Positions 42,549 to 51,872 of a DNA stretch of 64,000 bases are shown here, in pieces. Positions within the stretch are counted from its first letter, which is position 1, and each line of letters begins with the position of its first letter. The notes under the pieces were generated by a model that worked only from the letters and a program-made list of their open reading frames with translations, ran no database searches and was not told the origin of the DNA. The position numbers were made by a program, and so were the translations under genes. Source of the DNA: VGMA01 sp964655475 (GTDB lineage Bacteria; Chlamydiota; Chlamydiia; Chlamydiales; VGMA01); contig CAZZMO010000001.1 in the NCBI GenBank assembly GCA_964655475.1, forward strand, positions 124,001 to 188,000, in the 5' to 3' direction.

Positions 42549-44708
42549 ATGAATCGCATTTTCATGCAAGACGTTGATTATCTAACTCATGTAAAGCATC
42601 GCTATCCCCATCAGTTTTTAGGCATTCATGAGATTGAGGGGAAAAAGAAGATCATCCGCGTCTGGAGACCGAGAAACACCTCTTGTGCACTCAAATTGAT
42701 GGGAAGAGAAGTGGAAATGGAAATGGCCCATCCATCGGGTCTTTTTACATACGTTGTCCCTCAAGCAATTACCTATTTAGACTATCAATTGCAAATGCCG
42801 AATGGGGAGTGGGCTCACGATCCTTACGCCTTTTCTTCTACTTTTGGAACTTTAGATGCCTATCTATTCAATCAAGGTGTCCATTATGAAATTTACAATG
42901 TGATGGGAGGGCGCATCACCCACCACGAAGGTGTTCAAGGGGTGAAATTTACCACTTGGGCTCCCTCTGCGGAGGCGATCAGTTTAGTTGGGGATTTTAA
43001 CCGCTGGGATGATGCCATCCATCCTATGAGACAAGCTGGGAGTTCTGGGATCTGGGAAATTTTTATGCCAGGTCTTCAAGCAGGTGCGAAGTACAAGTTT
43101 TCGATCCGCCAAAGGCATGGTCACTACTCCTATAAAACTGATCCTTTTGCCCATGCATTTGAACTCCGTCCTAGAACGGCATCTGTTGTAGCGAGCGTCG
43201 ATCAATTTTCTTGGCGTGATCAGGAATGGATGCACAAAAGAGCAAGGACAAGCCCTATAGCAGGCCCTATGAACATCTATGAGATGCATATTGGCTCTTG
43301 GATGAGAAAGGATGGGAGGTTTTTAAATTATCGGGAAATGGCCTCTGAAGTAGTTCATTTTTGTAAAGAGATGCATTTTACTCATGTAGAAGTACTTCCT
43401 GTCACAGAGCATCCTTTAGACGATTCATGGGGATATCAAACGACAGGATACTATGCGATCACAAGCCGTTATGGCTCTCCTGAAGATTTTCAATACTTTG
43501 TCAATCACCTCCATATGCATGACATTGGTGTCATCATCGACTGGGCCCCTTCCCACTTCCCTAAAGATGACTTTGCACTAGCAAAGTTTGATGGGACAGC
43601 CCTTTATGAGTATGAAGATCCAAGAATTGGAGAGCACCCAGAATGGAATACCCTTGTTTTCGATTATGGAAAAAAAGAGGTGATCAATTTCCTCATCGGG
43701 AGCGCCTTTTTTTGGATCGACAAGATGCATGTCGATGGGATTCGTGTCGATGCCGTAGCCTCTATGCTCTACCGCGACTACTCTCGCCGCCATCAGGAAT
43801 GGATTCCAAATATTCATGGGGGAAATGAAAACTTAGAAGCAATTGAGTTTTTAAAACATCTCAATTCGATTGTTCATGAAAGGGCTCCCAATGTTCTCAT
43901 GATCGCGGAAGAGTCGACCCATTTTCCTGGTGTCACAGCACCAACCGCTTGGAATGGCTTAGGATTCGATCTCAAATGGAATATGGGTTGGATGAATGAC
44001 ACATTGAAGTTTTTCAAAAGGGACTTTTGTTTTCGTCAGTACCACCATGACGATTTGACGTTTGGTCTTGTCTATCAATATTCAGAGCGCTTTTTGCTCC
44101 CTTTGTCGCATGATGAGGTGGTCCATCAGAAGAATTCGTTTCTTTCTAAAATGCCGGGAGATGATTGGCGCAAATTTGCCAACCTTCGCCTTCTCTATGC
44201 CTACAGCTTGGCTCATCCTGGCAAGAATCTCTTTTTTATGGGGATTGAAGTAGCTCAAAGGGCTGAGTGGAATTTTAGAGAATCGATGGATTGGCACTTG
44301 CTCAATTACCCAAGCCATAGGCAACACTTCGAATTTGTCAAAGAGGCAAACCGCTTCTACAAAGAGACCAAAGCTCTTTGGGAATGGGATTTTGAACAAA
44401 AAGGGTTTGATTGGATTAACTTTCACGATTATGATAATTCGGTGATCAGTTTCATGAGACATGGATCTGATCAACACATCATGTGTATATGTAATTTCCG
44501 TGAAAGGCAAATGGATCGATATTTTCTTCCATTGAAGGGTGTCAAAGAGGTGAAGGAACTTTTCAACTCTGATGAGATGCGCTTCGGAGGGAGTGGGAAA
44601 ATCAACCATGAAATATCTATCGAAAAAGATCTTCACGGGAAAGGGGAAGGGGTCACCTTCGGAGTCCCTTCTTTTGGAGCGATCTTTTTCGAGGTAAAAT
44701 TTGGTTAG
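42549..44708 (+). CDS. glgB: 1,4-alpha-glucan branching enzyme
   Basis: Forms alpha-1,6 branches in glycogen. The 719-residue GH13 protein has an N-terminal CBM48-like domain (KFTTWAPSAEAISLVGDFN), then the barrel with HVEVLPVTEHP, nucleophile Asp in DGIRVDAVASM (near 400), acid Glu in MIAEEST (near 454) and transition-state Asp in LSHDEVVH (near 521). I use the ATG at 42549, with AGGTG upstream, rather than a GTG two codons earlier. Its last 8 bases overlap ligA. Confidence 0.95.
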   Translation: MNRIFMQDVDYLTHVKHRYPHQFLGIHEIEGKKKIIRVWRPRNTSCALKLMGREVEMEMAHPSGLFTYVVPQAITYLDYQLQMPNGEWAHDPYAFSSTFGTLDAYLFNQGVHYEIYNVMGGRITHHEGVQGVKFTTWAPSAEAISLVGDFNRWDDAIHPMRQAGSSGIWEIFMPGLQAGAKYKFSIRQRHGHYSYKTDPFAHAFELRPRTASVVASVDQFSWRDQEWMHKRARTSPIAGPMNIYEMHIGSWMRKDGRFLNYREMASEVVHFCKEMHFTHVEVLPVTEHPLDDSWGYQTTGYYAITSRYGSPEDFQYFVNHLHMHDIGVIIDWAPSHFPKDDFALAKFDGTALYEYEDPRIGEHPEWNTLVFDYGKKEVINFLIGSAFFWIDKMHVDGIRVDAVASMLYRDYSRRHQEWIPNIHGGNENLEAIEFLKHLNSIVHERAPNVLMIAEESTHFPGVTAPTAWNGLGFDLKWNMGWMNDTLKFFKRDFCFRQYHHDDLTFGLVYQYSERFLLPLSHDEVVHQKNSFLSKMPGDDWRKFANLRLLYAYSLAHPGKNLFFMGIEVAQRAEWNFRESMDWHLLNYPSHRQHFEFVKEANRFYKETKALWEWDFEQKGFDWINFHDYDNSVISFMRHGSDQHIMCICNFRERQMDRYFLPLKGVKEVKELFNSDEMRFGGSGKINHEISIEKDLHGKGEGVTFGVPSFGAIFFEVKFG

Positions 44709-46689
44709 CAAAAAAGAATATCTAGAACTCATCCAAGAGATCAAGCGGCACGATGAACTTTACTATAGCGCGTGCACTCCTGAAATCTCTGATTACGAAT
44801 ATGACCTGCTCACGAAGAGAGTCGAGGCGATTGAGAAAGAGCACCCTGAATGGGTGAGCTCTTCCTCTCCTACGCAATCTGTTTCTGATTCCCTCTCTTC
44901 AGGTTTTCACACTGTGAAGCATAAGTATCCAATGCTTTCATTGTCAAATACTTACAACGAAGAAGAGGTGGAAGACTTCATCAAGCGCCTCCAAAAACTT
45001 CTCGAGAGAAATGAGATCGATTTTTTTGCAGAGCTCAAGATGGATGGAGTGGCGATTAGTGTTCGCTACGAAAAAGGGCTCTATGTCCAAGCTGTGACCC
45101 GTGGGAATGGGAAAGAAGGGGATGATGTGACAGAGAATGTCCGTCAAATCGCAAATCTTCCCTCAAGACTTCAAGAAGAGGTGAGTTTAGAGCTTCGAGG
45201 AGAGGTATACCTTCCAGTCGAAATCTTTCGCGAGCTGAACCGAGAAAAAGAAGAGGCAGGTCAAGAAGTTTGGGCTAATCCCAGAAATGCGGCTGCAGGT
45301 TCTTTAAAGCTTCTCGATTCTAGGGAAGTGAAGAGGAGAAAACTCCACATCGTCTTTTACGATGTTGTAGAGATGGATAGAGCCCCTTTAGAGCGGCAGT
45401 CTGAGATTTCCCCCTTCCTTTTAAAACTGGGACTTCCTGTCTTTGATCGAGAAAACATGGCAAAGTGTGCTTCGACAGAGGAGATTTTTCAATTCGCTCA
45501 CTCCATCGAAAAGAAAAGAGAGGGCTATCCATTTGAAATTGATGGAATTGTGATCAAGCTCGATACAATCCAGGAAAGGAAATTTCTCGGCAGTACTGGG
45601 AAATGTCCCCGTTGGGCTGTGGCCTATAAGTTTGCTCCAGAAAAAGCGCTGACAGAGATTTTAGAAATTACCGTTCAGGTGGGAAGGACTGGGGTATTAA
45701 CTCCTGTAGCAGAACTTCTTCCGACTCCACTTGCAGGGAGCACGATCTCTAGAGCAACGCTTCACAATCAAGATGAAGTGGAGCGAAAAGATATCAGAGT
45801 GCATGACCGGGTGTGGATCGAAAAGGGAGGGGATGTCATTCCAAAAGTAGTTTCGGTCGATTTGAGCAAACGATCTTCAAATGCAGTCCCCTGGAAGATG
45901 CCTCTACACTGCCCAAGCTGTGGAGAAGCGGTCTTTCGTTTAGAAGGGGAGGTAGCTTATCGCTGCAATAACCATTTCTCCTGTCCAGCTCAAAGTTTGA
46001 GACGCATCTCCTTTTTTGTGGCGAAAGGAGCGATGGACATCGACCACTTAGGAGAAAAAATAGTCGAGAAGCTCATCGATGCTGGGCTCATCAGAAAACT
46101 TTCAGATATTTATCGACTCAAAGAGGAAGATCTATCAGAAATAGAAGGGTTTAAGGAAAAGTCGATCCAAAACCTATTAAAAAGCATTCAAAAATCGAAA
46201 AGAGTTTCACTAGCTCGGTTCATTTTTGCACTCGGCATCAAGTTTGTTGGAACGGGCGGATCTGAGATCCTCGCTAACCATTTTCGCTATCTCCATAATC
46301 TCCAACAAGCTTCTATTGAAGAGCTTCTGTCACTTGATGGAGTGGGGCCAAAAATGGCAGACTCTGTTCATGAGTTTTTTAGAAGAGATGAAAATCTAAA
46401 AGAGATTGATGAGCTACTTTCATTAGGTATTGAGCTGATAGCTCCTGAGGAAAAAAAACAGGGGCACCACTTTTTTAATAAGACCTTTGTTCTTACGGGG
46501 ACTTTAGAAAAGTATGGAAGGGCAGAGGCGACCGCTCTCATCAAAGAGAGGGGGGGGAAAGTCTCTTCTAGTGTCAGTAGTCAAACTGATTACGTTCTGG
46601 CAGGGAGTGAGGCGGGATCAAAGCTCAAAAAAGCAGAGAGTCTAGGGGTTAAAATCTTAGCTGAAGAAGAGTTCAATGCAATGCTTTGA
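44701..46689 (+). CDS. ligA: NAD-dependent DNA ligase
   Basis: The 662-residue enzyme has an Ia-like adenylation start (HDELYY...SDYEYD), the active-site Lys in AELKMDGVA (near 113), and an OB fold. These are followed by a zinc finger (CPSCGE...CNNHFSCPAQ, near 403-426), HhH repeats (LDGVGPKMADSV) and a C-terminal BRCT domain (FNKTFVLTGTLEKYGR onward). Start is TTG 44701 with GAGG upstream, overlapping the glgB stop. Chlamydia also keeps a protein kinase gene beside ligA; a degenerate kinase follows here at 47965. Confidence 0.94.
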   Translation: MVSKKEYLELIQEIKRHDELYYSACTPEISDYEYDLLTKRVEAIEKEHPEWVSSSSPTQSVSDSLSSGFHTVKHKYPMLSLSNTYNEEEVEDFIKRLQKLLERNEIDFFAELKMDGVAISVRYEKGLYVQAVTRGNGKEGDDVTENVRQIANLPSRLQEEVSLELRGEVYLPVEIFRELNREKEEAGQEVWANPRNAAAGSLKLLDSREVKRRKLHIVFYDVVEMDRAPLERQSEISPFLLKLGLPVFDRENMAKCASTEEIFQFAHSIEKKREGYPFEIDGIVIKLDTIQERKFLGSTGKCPRWAVAYKFAPEKALTEILEITVQVGRTGVLTPVAELLPTPLAGSTISRATLHNQDEVERKDIRVHDRVWIEKGGDVIPKVVSVDLSKRSSNAVPWKMPLHCPSCGEAVFRLEGEVAYRCNNHFSCPAQSLRRISFFVAKGAMDIDHLGEKIVEKLIDAGLIRKLSDIYRLKEEDLSEIEGFKEKSIQNLLKSIQKSKRVSLARFIFALGIKFVGTGGSEILANHFRYLHNLQQASIEELLSLDGVGPKMADSVHEFFRRDENLKEIDELLSLGIELIAPEEKKQGHHFFNKTFVLTGTLEKYGRAEATALIKERGGKVSSSVSSQTDYVLAGSEAGSKLKKAESLGVKILAEEEFNAML

Positions 46690-46739
46690 TTCTAAAGCTA
46701 GGTTTTAGGGGCCATTTTTCTTTTTGGTAAGATCAAGGG

Positions 46740-47930
46740 ATGAAAAAATCCCTTTTCGCCATCTACACGGTGCTATTTGCCGATAACTTCGGCTTTGCCA
46801 TCGCATTTACTCTTTTTGCAAGGCTCCTTCTATGTCCTGAATATGGGATGCTCGGTGAAGAGATCTCTTTTCATACGAAAAACCTTTGGCTCGCTCTTCT
46901 CTTTGGGATCTTTCCCTTTGCACAATTTTTTGGAGCCCCCCTTCTTGGGGATCTTGCAGACCACTATGGAAGGAAAGTCTCTCTCTACATCACATCGGTT
47001 GGCTGCATTCTTGGGTATATCATCTCAGCGTTTGCAATCGGGTGGCATAACTTGCCGATTTTACTCCTCTCTCGAGCAGTTACAGGCTTTTTCGCAGGGA
47101 ATATGAGCATTAGCCTAGCTGCTGTTGCAGACCTCTCACCAAGCGAAAAAGAGAGGTCTGCAAACTACGGGATTGCTCAAGCTCTCACAGGCACAGGATG
47201 GATTCTCTCTATGATCGTAGGGGGGATCTCTTGGGATCCGGAGGTAGCCTTTTGGATCAGTGCGCTGCTGACTTTGGGGAGTTTACTCTGTTTGATCTGG
47301 CTGTTTGAAGAGACGAATGTGAATCAAACAAAGGGTAAGTTCCATCTTCTTCAAGGGATCTATGATATCTCTAAAGCTTTTATTGAGCCAGCTACAAGGT
47401 GCTACTACCTCGTCTATTTTTTTTGGGTCATGGGATGGGGTATGATCAGTCAATGGTTTGCAGCCTTTGTCATGCAAAAGTTTGGAGCTACCTATAGCTC
47501 TGCTGCCTTTTGGCTCACTATTTCTGCGGTGATGTGGTTTTTTGGGGGAGTTGCTCTCAACTATCTTCTCTTGAAAAGATGGAAGAGCTATCACCTTTGT
47601 CTAATAGGGTTTCCTATCGCAACTCTTTTGCTCTTGATCGCTTGTTTTATCGATTGCTACTCCCTTTTTGCTCTCCTATTCACGCTCGCTAACCCGTTTT
47701 CTTCGATGACGATGATCAATATCTTGAATTTAGTCTCCATTTATTCGAAAAAAGAGGGGCAAGGAAAAGCACTTGGAGTGTCACAATCGGTCTCTTCTTT
47801 TGCCTGGATGTTGAATGCACTTTTAGCCGCTTTTGTCTCTGGAAATAACATCGTTTTGCTTTACCCAGTAGGGGTTTCCGTCATGGCAGTGGGAGTTTTA
47901 TTATTGCTAAAAAGGAGGTTAATTGATTAA
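46740..47930 (+). CDS. MFS transporter (TetA/drug-type)
   Basis: The 396-residue, 12-helix protein has the TM2-TM3 loop GDLADHYGRKVSLY (MFS A motif) and LLSRAVTGFFAGNMSISLAAVADLSP typical of the drug:H+ TetA/MdtG-like group. AAGGG overlaps the region just before the ATG. Possible export of a toxic metabolite or import of a host nutrient. It lies between ligA and the pseudokinase. Confidence 0.83.
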   Translation: MKKSLFAIYTVLFADNFGFAIAFTLFARLLLCPEYGMLGEEISFHTKNLWLALLFGIFPFAQFFGAPLLGDLADHYGRKVSLYITSVGCILGYIISAFAIGWHNLPILLLSRAVTGFFAGNMSISLAAVADLSPSEKERSANYGIAQALTGTGWILSMIVGGISWDPEVAFWISALLTLGSLLCLIWLFEETNVNQTKGKFHLLQGIYDISKAFIEPATRCYYLVYFFWVMGWGMISQWFAAFVMQKFGATYSSAAFWLTISAVMWFFGGVALNYLLLKRWKSYHLCLIGFPIATLLLLIACFIDCYSLFALLFTLANPFSSMTMINILNLVSIYSKKEGQGKALGVSQSVSSFAWMLNALLAAFVSGNNIVLLYPVGVSVMAVGVLLLLKRRLID

Positions 47931-47964
47931 TATTGTTGCCATTGGATGACAATTTATTATTGCA

Positions 47965-48693
47965 ATGAATAAGACTAGCGGCGTTACAGATACTCATTGG
48001 ATCGAACTAACAGCGTATTGGTTCATGGGGGCTCAAGAAGAACCTCCAGATGCTCCCCGTTTCCGATACGAAGATACCACTCTGCAAGATAGTCTTGATC
48101 AGCATAGACCCTATGAGTTCGAAACCGTCCGAAAAGTCTCTCTAGCTTGCCTAGAGGCCATTTCTTATATCGTAGAAAGACTACCAGATAACCTCGTTTA
48201 CAGAGCCATTTGCCCTAAGTATTTAATCGTTGATCTCACTCATTATCGTTGTGATGTTCAAGGGTTTATCCGCAGGGGATGGGATGAGGCAAAAGAGGGT
48301 GGTGCTATCGATATGACAGAAGTTTTTCAGTCCCATATTTGCTTTTATGACTGTGAAGAGAAAGGGACAGCAAACAAGGAACAGTCTCTTGTTTGGAGCG
48401 TTGGAGTCATTATGTATCAGATGATTACTGGCAGACGCCCTTCTATCGAAACGGTGACAAATAGCCCAGGCCTTACCCACAAAAAAGTTTGTTTAGATCC
48501 TCTTAAGGGGACTGGTTGGGAATCTGTTTTAGAGGTATTTACTCATCGAAATTCGTCAAAGCGCCCTTCACTAAAAGAGGCGATTGTTATGCTGGAGAAA
48601 CTGCAGGATTCACCAGAAAGTTCCCCCCAGCAATTTCCATCAAAGATGGCTCGGACTGGCTCCCCTTCAGAGCGAGTAGTGCCTGTAAACTAG
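47965..48693 (+). CDS. degenerate protein kinase (pseudokinase-like C-lobe)
   Basis: The 242-residue product looks like the C-lobe of a Hanks-type kinase without a usable N-lobe. The catalytic HRDxKPxN is YRAICPKY (78-86), so Asp is replaced by Ala and Lys by Cys. DFG aligns with QGF (99-101). The conserved WSVGVIMYQMITGRRP (144-159) and RPSLKEA (200-206) of kinases remain. No glycine-rich loop or VAIK lysine is visible in the first 50 residues. It should be inactive and may act as a scaffold. Its 3' end overlaps the convergent gene by 107 bases. The ATG has no ribosome-binding site. Confidence 0.7.
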   Translation: MNKTSGVTDTHWIELTAYWFMGAQEEPPDAPRFRYEDTTLQDSLDQHRPYEFETVRKVSLACLEAISYIVERLPDNLVYRAICPKYLIVDLTHYRCDVQGFIRRGWDEAKEGGAIDMTEVFQSHICFYDCEEKGTANKEQSLVWSVGVIMYQMITGRRPSIETVTNSPGLTHKKVCLDPLKGTGWESVLEVFTHRNSSKRPSLKEAIVMLEKLQDSPESSPQQFPSKMARTGSPSERVVPVN

Positions 48694-49438
48694 AGTTTGT
48701 CGAAGACTTTTTATTCCCCGTATACTTTTCTCTTAAAGCTTCCAGTGCAGGACAATCGATTGCAAGGTGCCATGCTTCTTTACCTACAGAAGAGGAAATA
48801 AAGCATCCTTGAAGGGAAAAATAGAATTCCTCTCCAATCTCATCAATCGATGTGTGAGATAACAGTTTTGCTGTTTCATGCGGCATCATTACCCTTACAT
48901 GGGATCCGAGGAGCTCTAAGCTATCTAGTTCAGAAAAGCGGCTATTCAGTGGGTGGATGAATTTGAGGACACTCTGAACCACTTTTTCAGGAATCTTGAG
49001 GTAGAGGACCCCAGAGGTGTCGATCATCAAGCGCCCTTTCATCGGCGCTCGTAGCTTTGCAAGGAGCTTATCGTTAAAAGGAGCCTCTGAAATGGTTTCT
49101 TTGGGCCTTTCAGTGATTAGATAAGGCCATTCCCCAAAAGATCTAGGCTCACGAGCAGGCCAAAAAGAGGGGGGAGGTGCGTACGTTGTCGTAGGGTCAG
49201 GGGTACGGGTGATCAGTTTTTCATAAGCTTCTTGGTGCTTAAAGAGGGGGCGTTCACCTTCTCGTAAGAAAAGTGATATAAATTTCTTTACACTTTGGAG
49301 GAGGGAGTTAGTTTCTCTGCCACTCTCTCGCTTATCATGCGGAGTAGGGGAGGTGTGTTGCCGGCGCCTCACTGGAGGTGTCGGAAAACGGGGAAACGTG
49401 GGAGTTGTGGAAACTCCCGTTACATCTTTAATGCTCAT
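48587..49438 (-). CDS. proline-rich N-terminus protein, unknown
   Basis: The first 60 residues are rich in Pro/Thr/Ser and basic residues (TPPVRRRQHTSPTPHDK), and 90-170 continue similarly. The C-terminal half (residues 110-235) is folded-looking, with SLELLGSHVRVMMP and HTSIDEIGEEFYFSLQGC. No membrane segment. No family recognised. The 3' end is antisense to the pseudokinase 3' end over 107 bases, an unusually long overlap here. A type III effector with a disordered N-terminus is possible but unproven. Confidence 0.62.
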   Translation of the reverse strand: MSIKDVTGVSTTPTFPRFPTPPVRRRQHTSPTPHDKRESGRETNSLLQSVKKFISLFLREGERPLFKHQEAYEKLITRTPDPTTTYAPPPSFWPAREPRSFGEWPYLITERPKETISEAPFNDKLLAKLRAPMKGRLMIDTSGVLYLKIPEKVVQSVLKFIHPLNSRFSELDSLELLGSHVRVMMPHETAKLLSHTSIDEIGEEFYFSLQGCFISSSVGKEAWHLAIDCPALEALREKYTGNKKSSTNSSLQALLALKGSQSEPSLMEIAGGNFLVNPAVSPA

Positions 49439-49465
49439 AGAGTAAGGATTTTATCAAAAAAGAGT

Positions 49466-50782
49466 TTATAATTCTACTCTTTTTCCTACTAAAGTCTCAT
49501 GATTAAAGCTGTGGAGGTCGACTTGTTGTAGGGTTCCAATTAACTCATCAGGCCCATCAAAAATCACCTTTTTCCAGCAGCGGGTGCGCCCTTTGAGCTG
49601 CCCATGCCGATTTCTCTTCTCGACGAGTACTTCAACCTTGTTGTTAAGGAGCGCTGCGTACTTTTCTGATACCTGCCGTTTGTGGAGGTCCATCAGACGG
49701 TGTAGGCGGTCCTCTTTTACCTCTTCAGGGATGTCATCCTTCCAGCGCATTGCAGGGGTTCCCTGGCGTGGGCTGTAGGTGAAAATGAAGGCGACAGAGT
49801 ATTGGATATCTTCGAAGACTCGGTAGGTTTCCATGAACTCCTCTTCTGTCTCTGAAGGGAATCCTACGATGATGTCAGTTCCAAGCGCTGCATGGGGGAC
49901 GATCTCCTTGAGCTTTGCCACTTTCTCCATGTACTCCTCTTTCGAGTAGATCCTATGCATCTTTCGCAAAATGCGAGAGGCGCCTGCCTGGATCGGGAAG
50001 TGGACAAATTCGCAGACGGAGGGGAGGTCTCTGATGGCATACATGAGGTCAAGAGTGATATCGATAGGGTGGGAGGTGAGGAAGCGGATCCTTTCGATCC
50101 CGTCGATCTTGTCGAGTTGGTAGAGAAGGTCGTGGAAAAGGCAGTTCCACTCAGGCTTGTCTTTGCCATAGCTATTGACGTTTTGTCCGAGTAAAGTAAT
50201 TTCTTTATACCCCTCAGAGGCGAGTTTCTTCACTTCATTGATGATGTCTTCAGGGGGGCGGGAAACTTCAGGCCCTCTCGTGTATGGGACGACGCAGTAG
50301 GTGCAAAACTTGTCACAGCCACGGATGATTGACACATAAGCCTTTACCTTGTGATCTCTTCTAGCAACGAGGTAGTCGAGGTTTTCTTCAAATTGTTTGT
50401 CGACACGGATGGCAGGTTTACCACTTTGGAGGTAGTCGTTTAAGACACCATCGAGATCGGTGATGTTATTGGTCCCAAGGACGAAGTCTACATGGGGCAA
50501 TTTTCGAAAAATTCCTTCCCTCTTAGCGGTCGCCATGCAGCCAGTGACCCCGATGATAGGGCGGCGCTTTTTGAGGCGTCCTAACTGGCCGATCTTACCC
50601 ATGACTTTTCTCTCAGCGAGGTCTCTGATGGAGCAGGTATTGAAGATGAGCAGGTCTGCCTGATTTTCGTCCTGAACGCGCTCTAGGCCACGTTTCATGA
50701 GCTGGCCCACCATGATATCGGTGTCGAGCTCGTTCATCTGACAACCATAAGTTTTAACGAAGAAGGTTTTCGGTTCTTGCAT
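49466..50782 (-). CDS. miaB: tRNA-2-methylthio-N6-dimethylallyladenosine synthase
   Basis: Radical-SAM methylthiotransferase acting on i6A37. The 438-residue protein begins KTFFVKTYGCQMNELDTDIM, has NTCSIRDLAERK and GVTGCMA (auxiliary cluster), and the SAM cluster RGCDKFCTYCVVPYTRGPE. The C-terminal TRAM domain is present. MQMNELD at the start marks MiaB rather than MtaB. The gene is divergent from rplM. Confidence 0.96.
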   Translation of the reverse strand: MQEPKTFFVKTYGCQMNELDTDIMVGQLMKRGLERVQDENQADLLIFNTCSIRDLAERKVMGKIGQLGRLKKRRPIIGVTGCMATAKREGIFRKLPHVDFVLGTNNITDLDGVLNDYLQSGKPAIRVDKQFEENLDYLVARRDHKVKAYVSIIRGCDKFCTYCVVPYTRGPEVSRPPEDIINEVKKLASEGYKEITLLGQNVNSYGKDKPEWNCLFHDLLYQLDKIDGIERIRFLTSHPIDITLDLMYAIRDLPSVCEFVHFPIQAGASRILRKMHRIYSKEEYMEKVAKLKEIVPHAALGTDIIVGFPSETEEEFMETYRVFEDIQYSVAFIFTYSPRQGTPAMRWKDDIPEEVKEDRLHRLMDLHKRQVSEKYAALLNNKVEVLVEKRNRHGQLKGRTRCWKKVIFDGPDELIGTLQQVDLHSFNHETLVGKRVEL

Positions 50783-50905
50783 TTGTCACTCTTTTTTTTG
50801 AGGCGCAATCATAGCGAATTTTAGGCTTATTTGCAATCTACCTATAAAAATCCTTGGCAAAAACGGAAAATAGAGGTACGATTCTTCGTCAAAAGGAATA
50901 CACCG

Positions 50906-51352
50906 ATGAGTACACAATACACACAAAAGACAAAATGGGCCAACAAAGGTGAAAGACCAGTACAATGGTTAGTGTTCGATGCTACAGGGAAGACGCTCGG
51001 GCGTTTCGCTTCTGAAATCGCTAAAGTTCTCCGTGGAAAACACACTCCAATGTTTACACCGAACATCGATGCAGGGGACGGGGTTATCGTTCTCAATGCG
51101 GAGAAAATCGCTGTAACAGGGGATAAAGAAACAAAGAAACACTATCGTCACCATACAGGCCATATGGGCGGTCTCCGTGAGATCCCTTACAACATTATGA
51201 TGCAGCGCCATCCAGAGAGAATTATTGAAAGAGCTGTCTGGGGCATGTTGCCACACACAAAACTAGGCCGTCAGCAAATTAAAAGGCTGAAGGTGTTTAT
51301 TGGTGGCGAGCACAATTTACAAGCACAACAACCTGTTTTGATGAACATTTAA
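50906..51352 (+). CDS. rplM: 50S ribosomal protein L13
   Basis: The 148-residue protein has the L13 traits WLVFDATGKTLGRFASEIAKVLRGKH and KLGRQQIKRLKVF. I use the ATG at 50906, with AAAAGGAA upstream; the longer frame from 50831 adds unrelated residues. rpsI follows after 12 bases, the usual L13-S9 operon, and both are followed by a terminator. Confidence 0.97.
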   Translation: MSTQYTQKTKWANKGERPVQWLVFDATGKTLGRFASEIAKVLRGKHTPMFTPNIDAGDGVIVLNAEKIAVTGDKETKKHYRHHTGHMGGLREIPYNIMMQRHPERIIERAVWGMLPHTKLGRQQIKRLKVFIGGEHNLQAQQPVLMNI

Positions 51353-51364
51353 TGGTAGAAATCT

Positions 51365-51760
51365 ATGAAAAAAGTGCAAGAATCAGTAGCGACAGGACGT
51401 AGAAAAACAGCAGTAGCTTCTGTCAGACTACGCGATGGAAAGGGAAATATTGAAATTAACGGCAGAAAATTTGCCGAGTACTTCCCTCTCAAAGTCGTTC
51501 AAGACTATGTAACTGCTCCTTTGAAAAAAGTAGAAGCGCTACAGAGATACGACATCCAAATCACTGTTCGCGGTGGTGGGATCCAAGGACAAGCTGGAGC
51601 TGTCCGTCACGGCCTTTCCCGTTCTCTTGTAAAAGAAAACGAAGAGAGACGCGGCGCCCTTAAAGAGGAAGGATACCTCACTCGTGACGCTAGAGAGAAA
51701 GAGCGTAAAAAGTACGGCCATAAAAAAGCCCGAAAGAGCTTCCAGTTCTCCAAACGTTAA
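51365..51760 (+). CDS. rpsI: 30S ribosomal protein S9
   Basis: The 131-residue protein has VATGRRKTAVASVRL at the start, GGGIQGQAGAVRHGLSR in the middle and the basic tail KKYGHKKARKSFQFSKR, which reaches the P-site. It is the end of the rplM-rpsI operon. Confidence 0.98.
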   Translation: MKKVQESVATGRRKTAVASVRLRDGKGNIEINGRKFAEYFPLKVVQDYVTAPLKKVEALQRYDIQITVRGGGIQGQAGAVRHGLSRSLVKENEERRGALKEEGYLTRDAREKERKKYGHKKARKSFQFSKR

Positions 51761-51768
51761 TCGTTTCA

Positions 51769-51793
51769 AACCCGCCGAATCAGGCGGGTTTTT
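51769..51793 (+). terminator. intrinsic terminator of rplM-rpsI
   Basis: AACCCGCC (51769-51776) pairs with GGCGGGTT (51783-51790), loop GAATCA, followed by T run 51789-51793. It lies 9 bases past the rpsI stop. Confidence 0.92.
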
Positions 51794-51872
51794 CATTTCT
51801 ATCCTTTTATGTTTTAGGGGTTATACACCGCAAAGTCTTGTGGGGCGTAGAATAGGGAAAAAGAGGTTTCCT

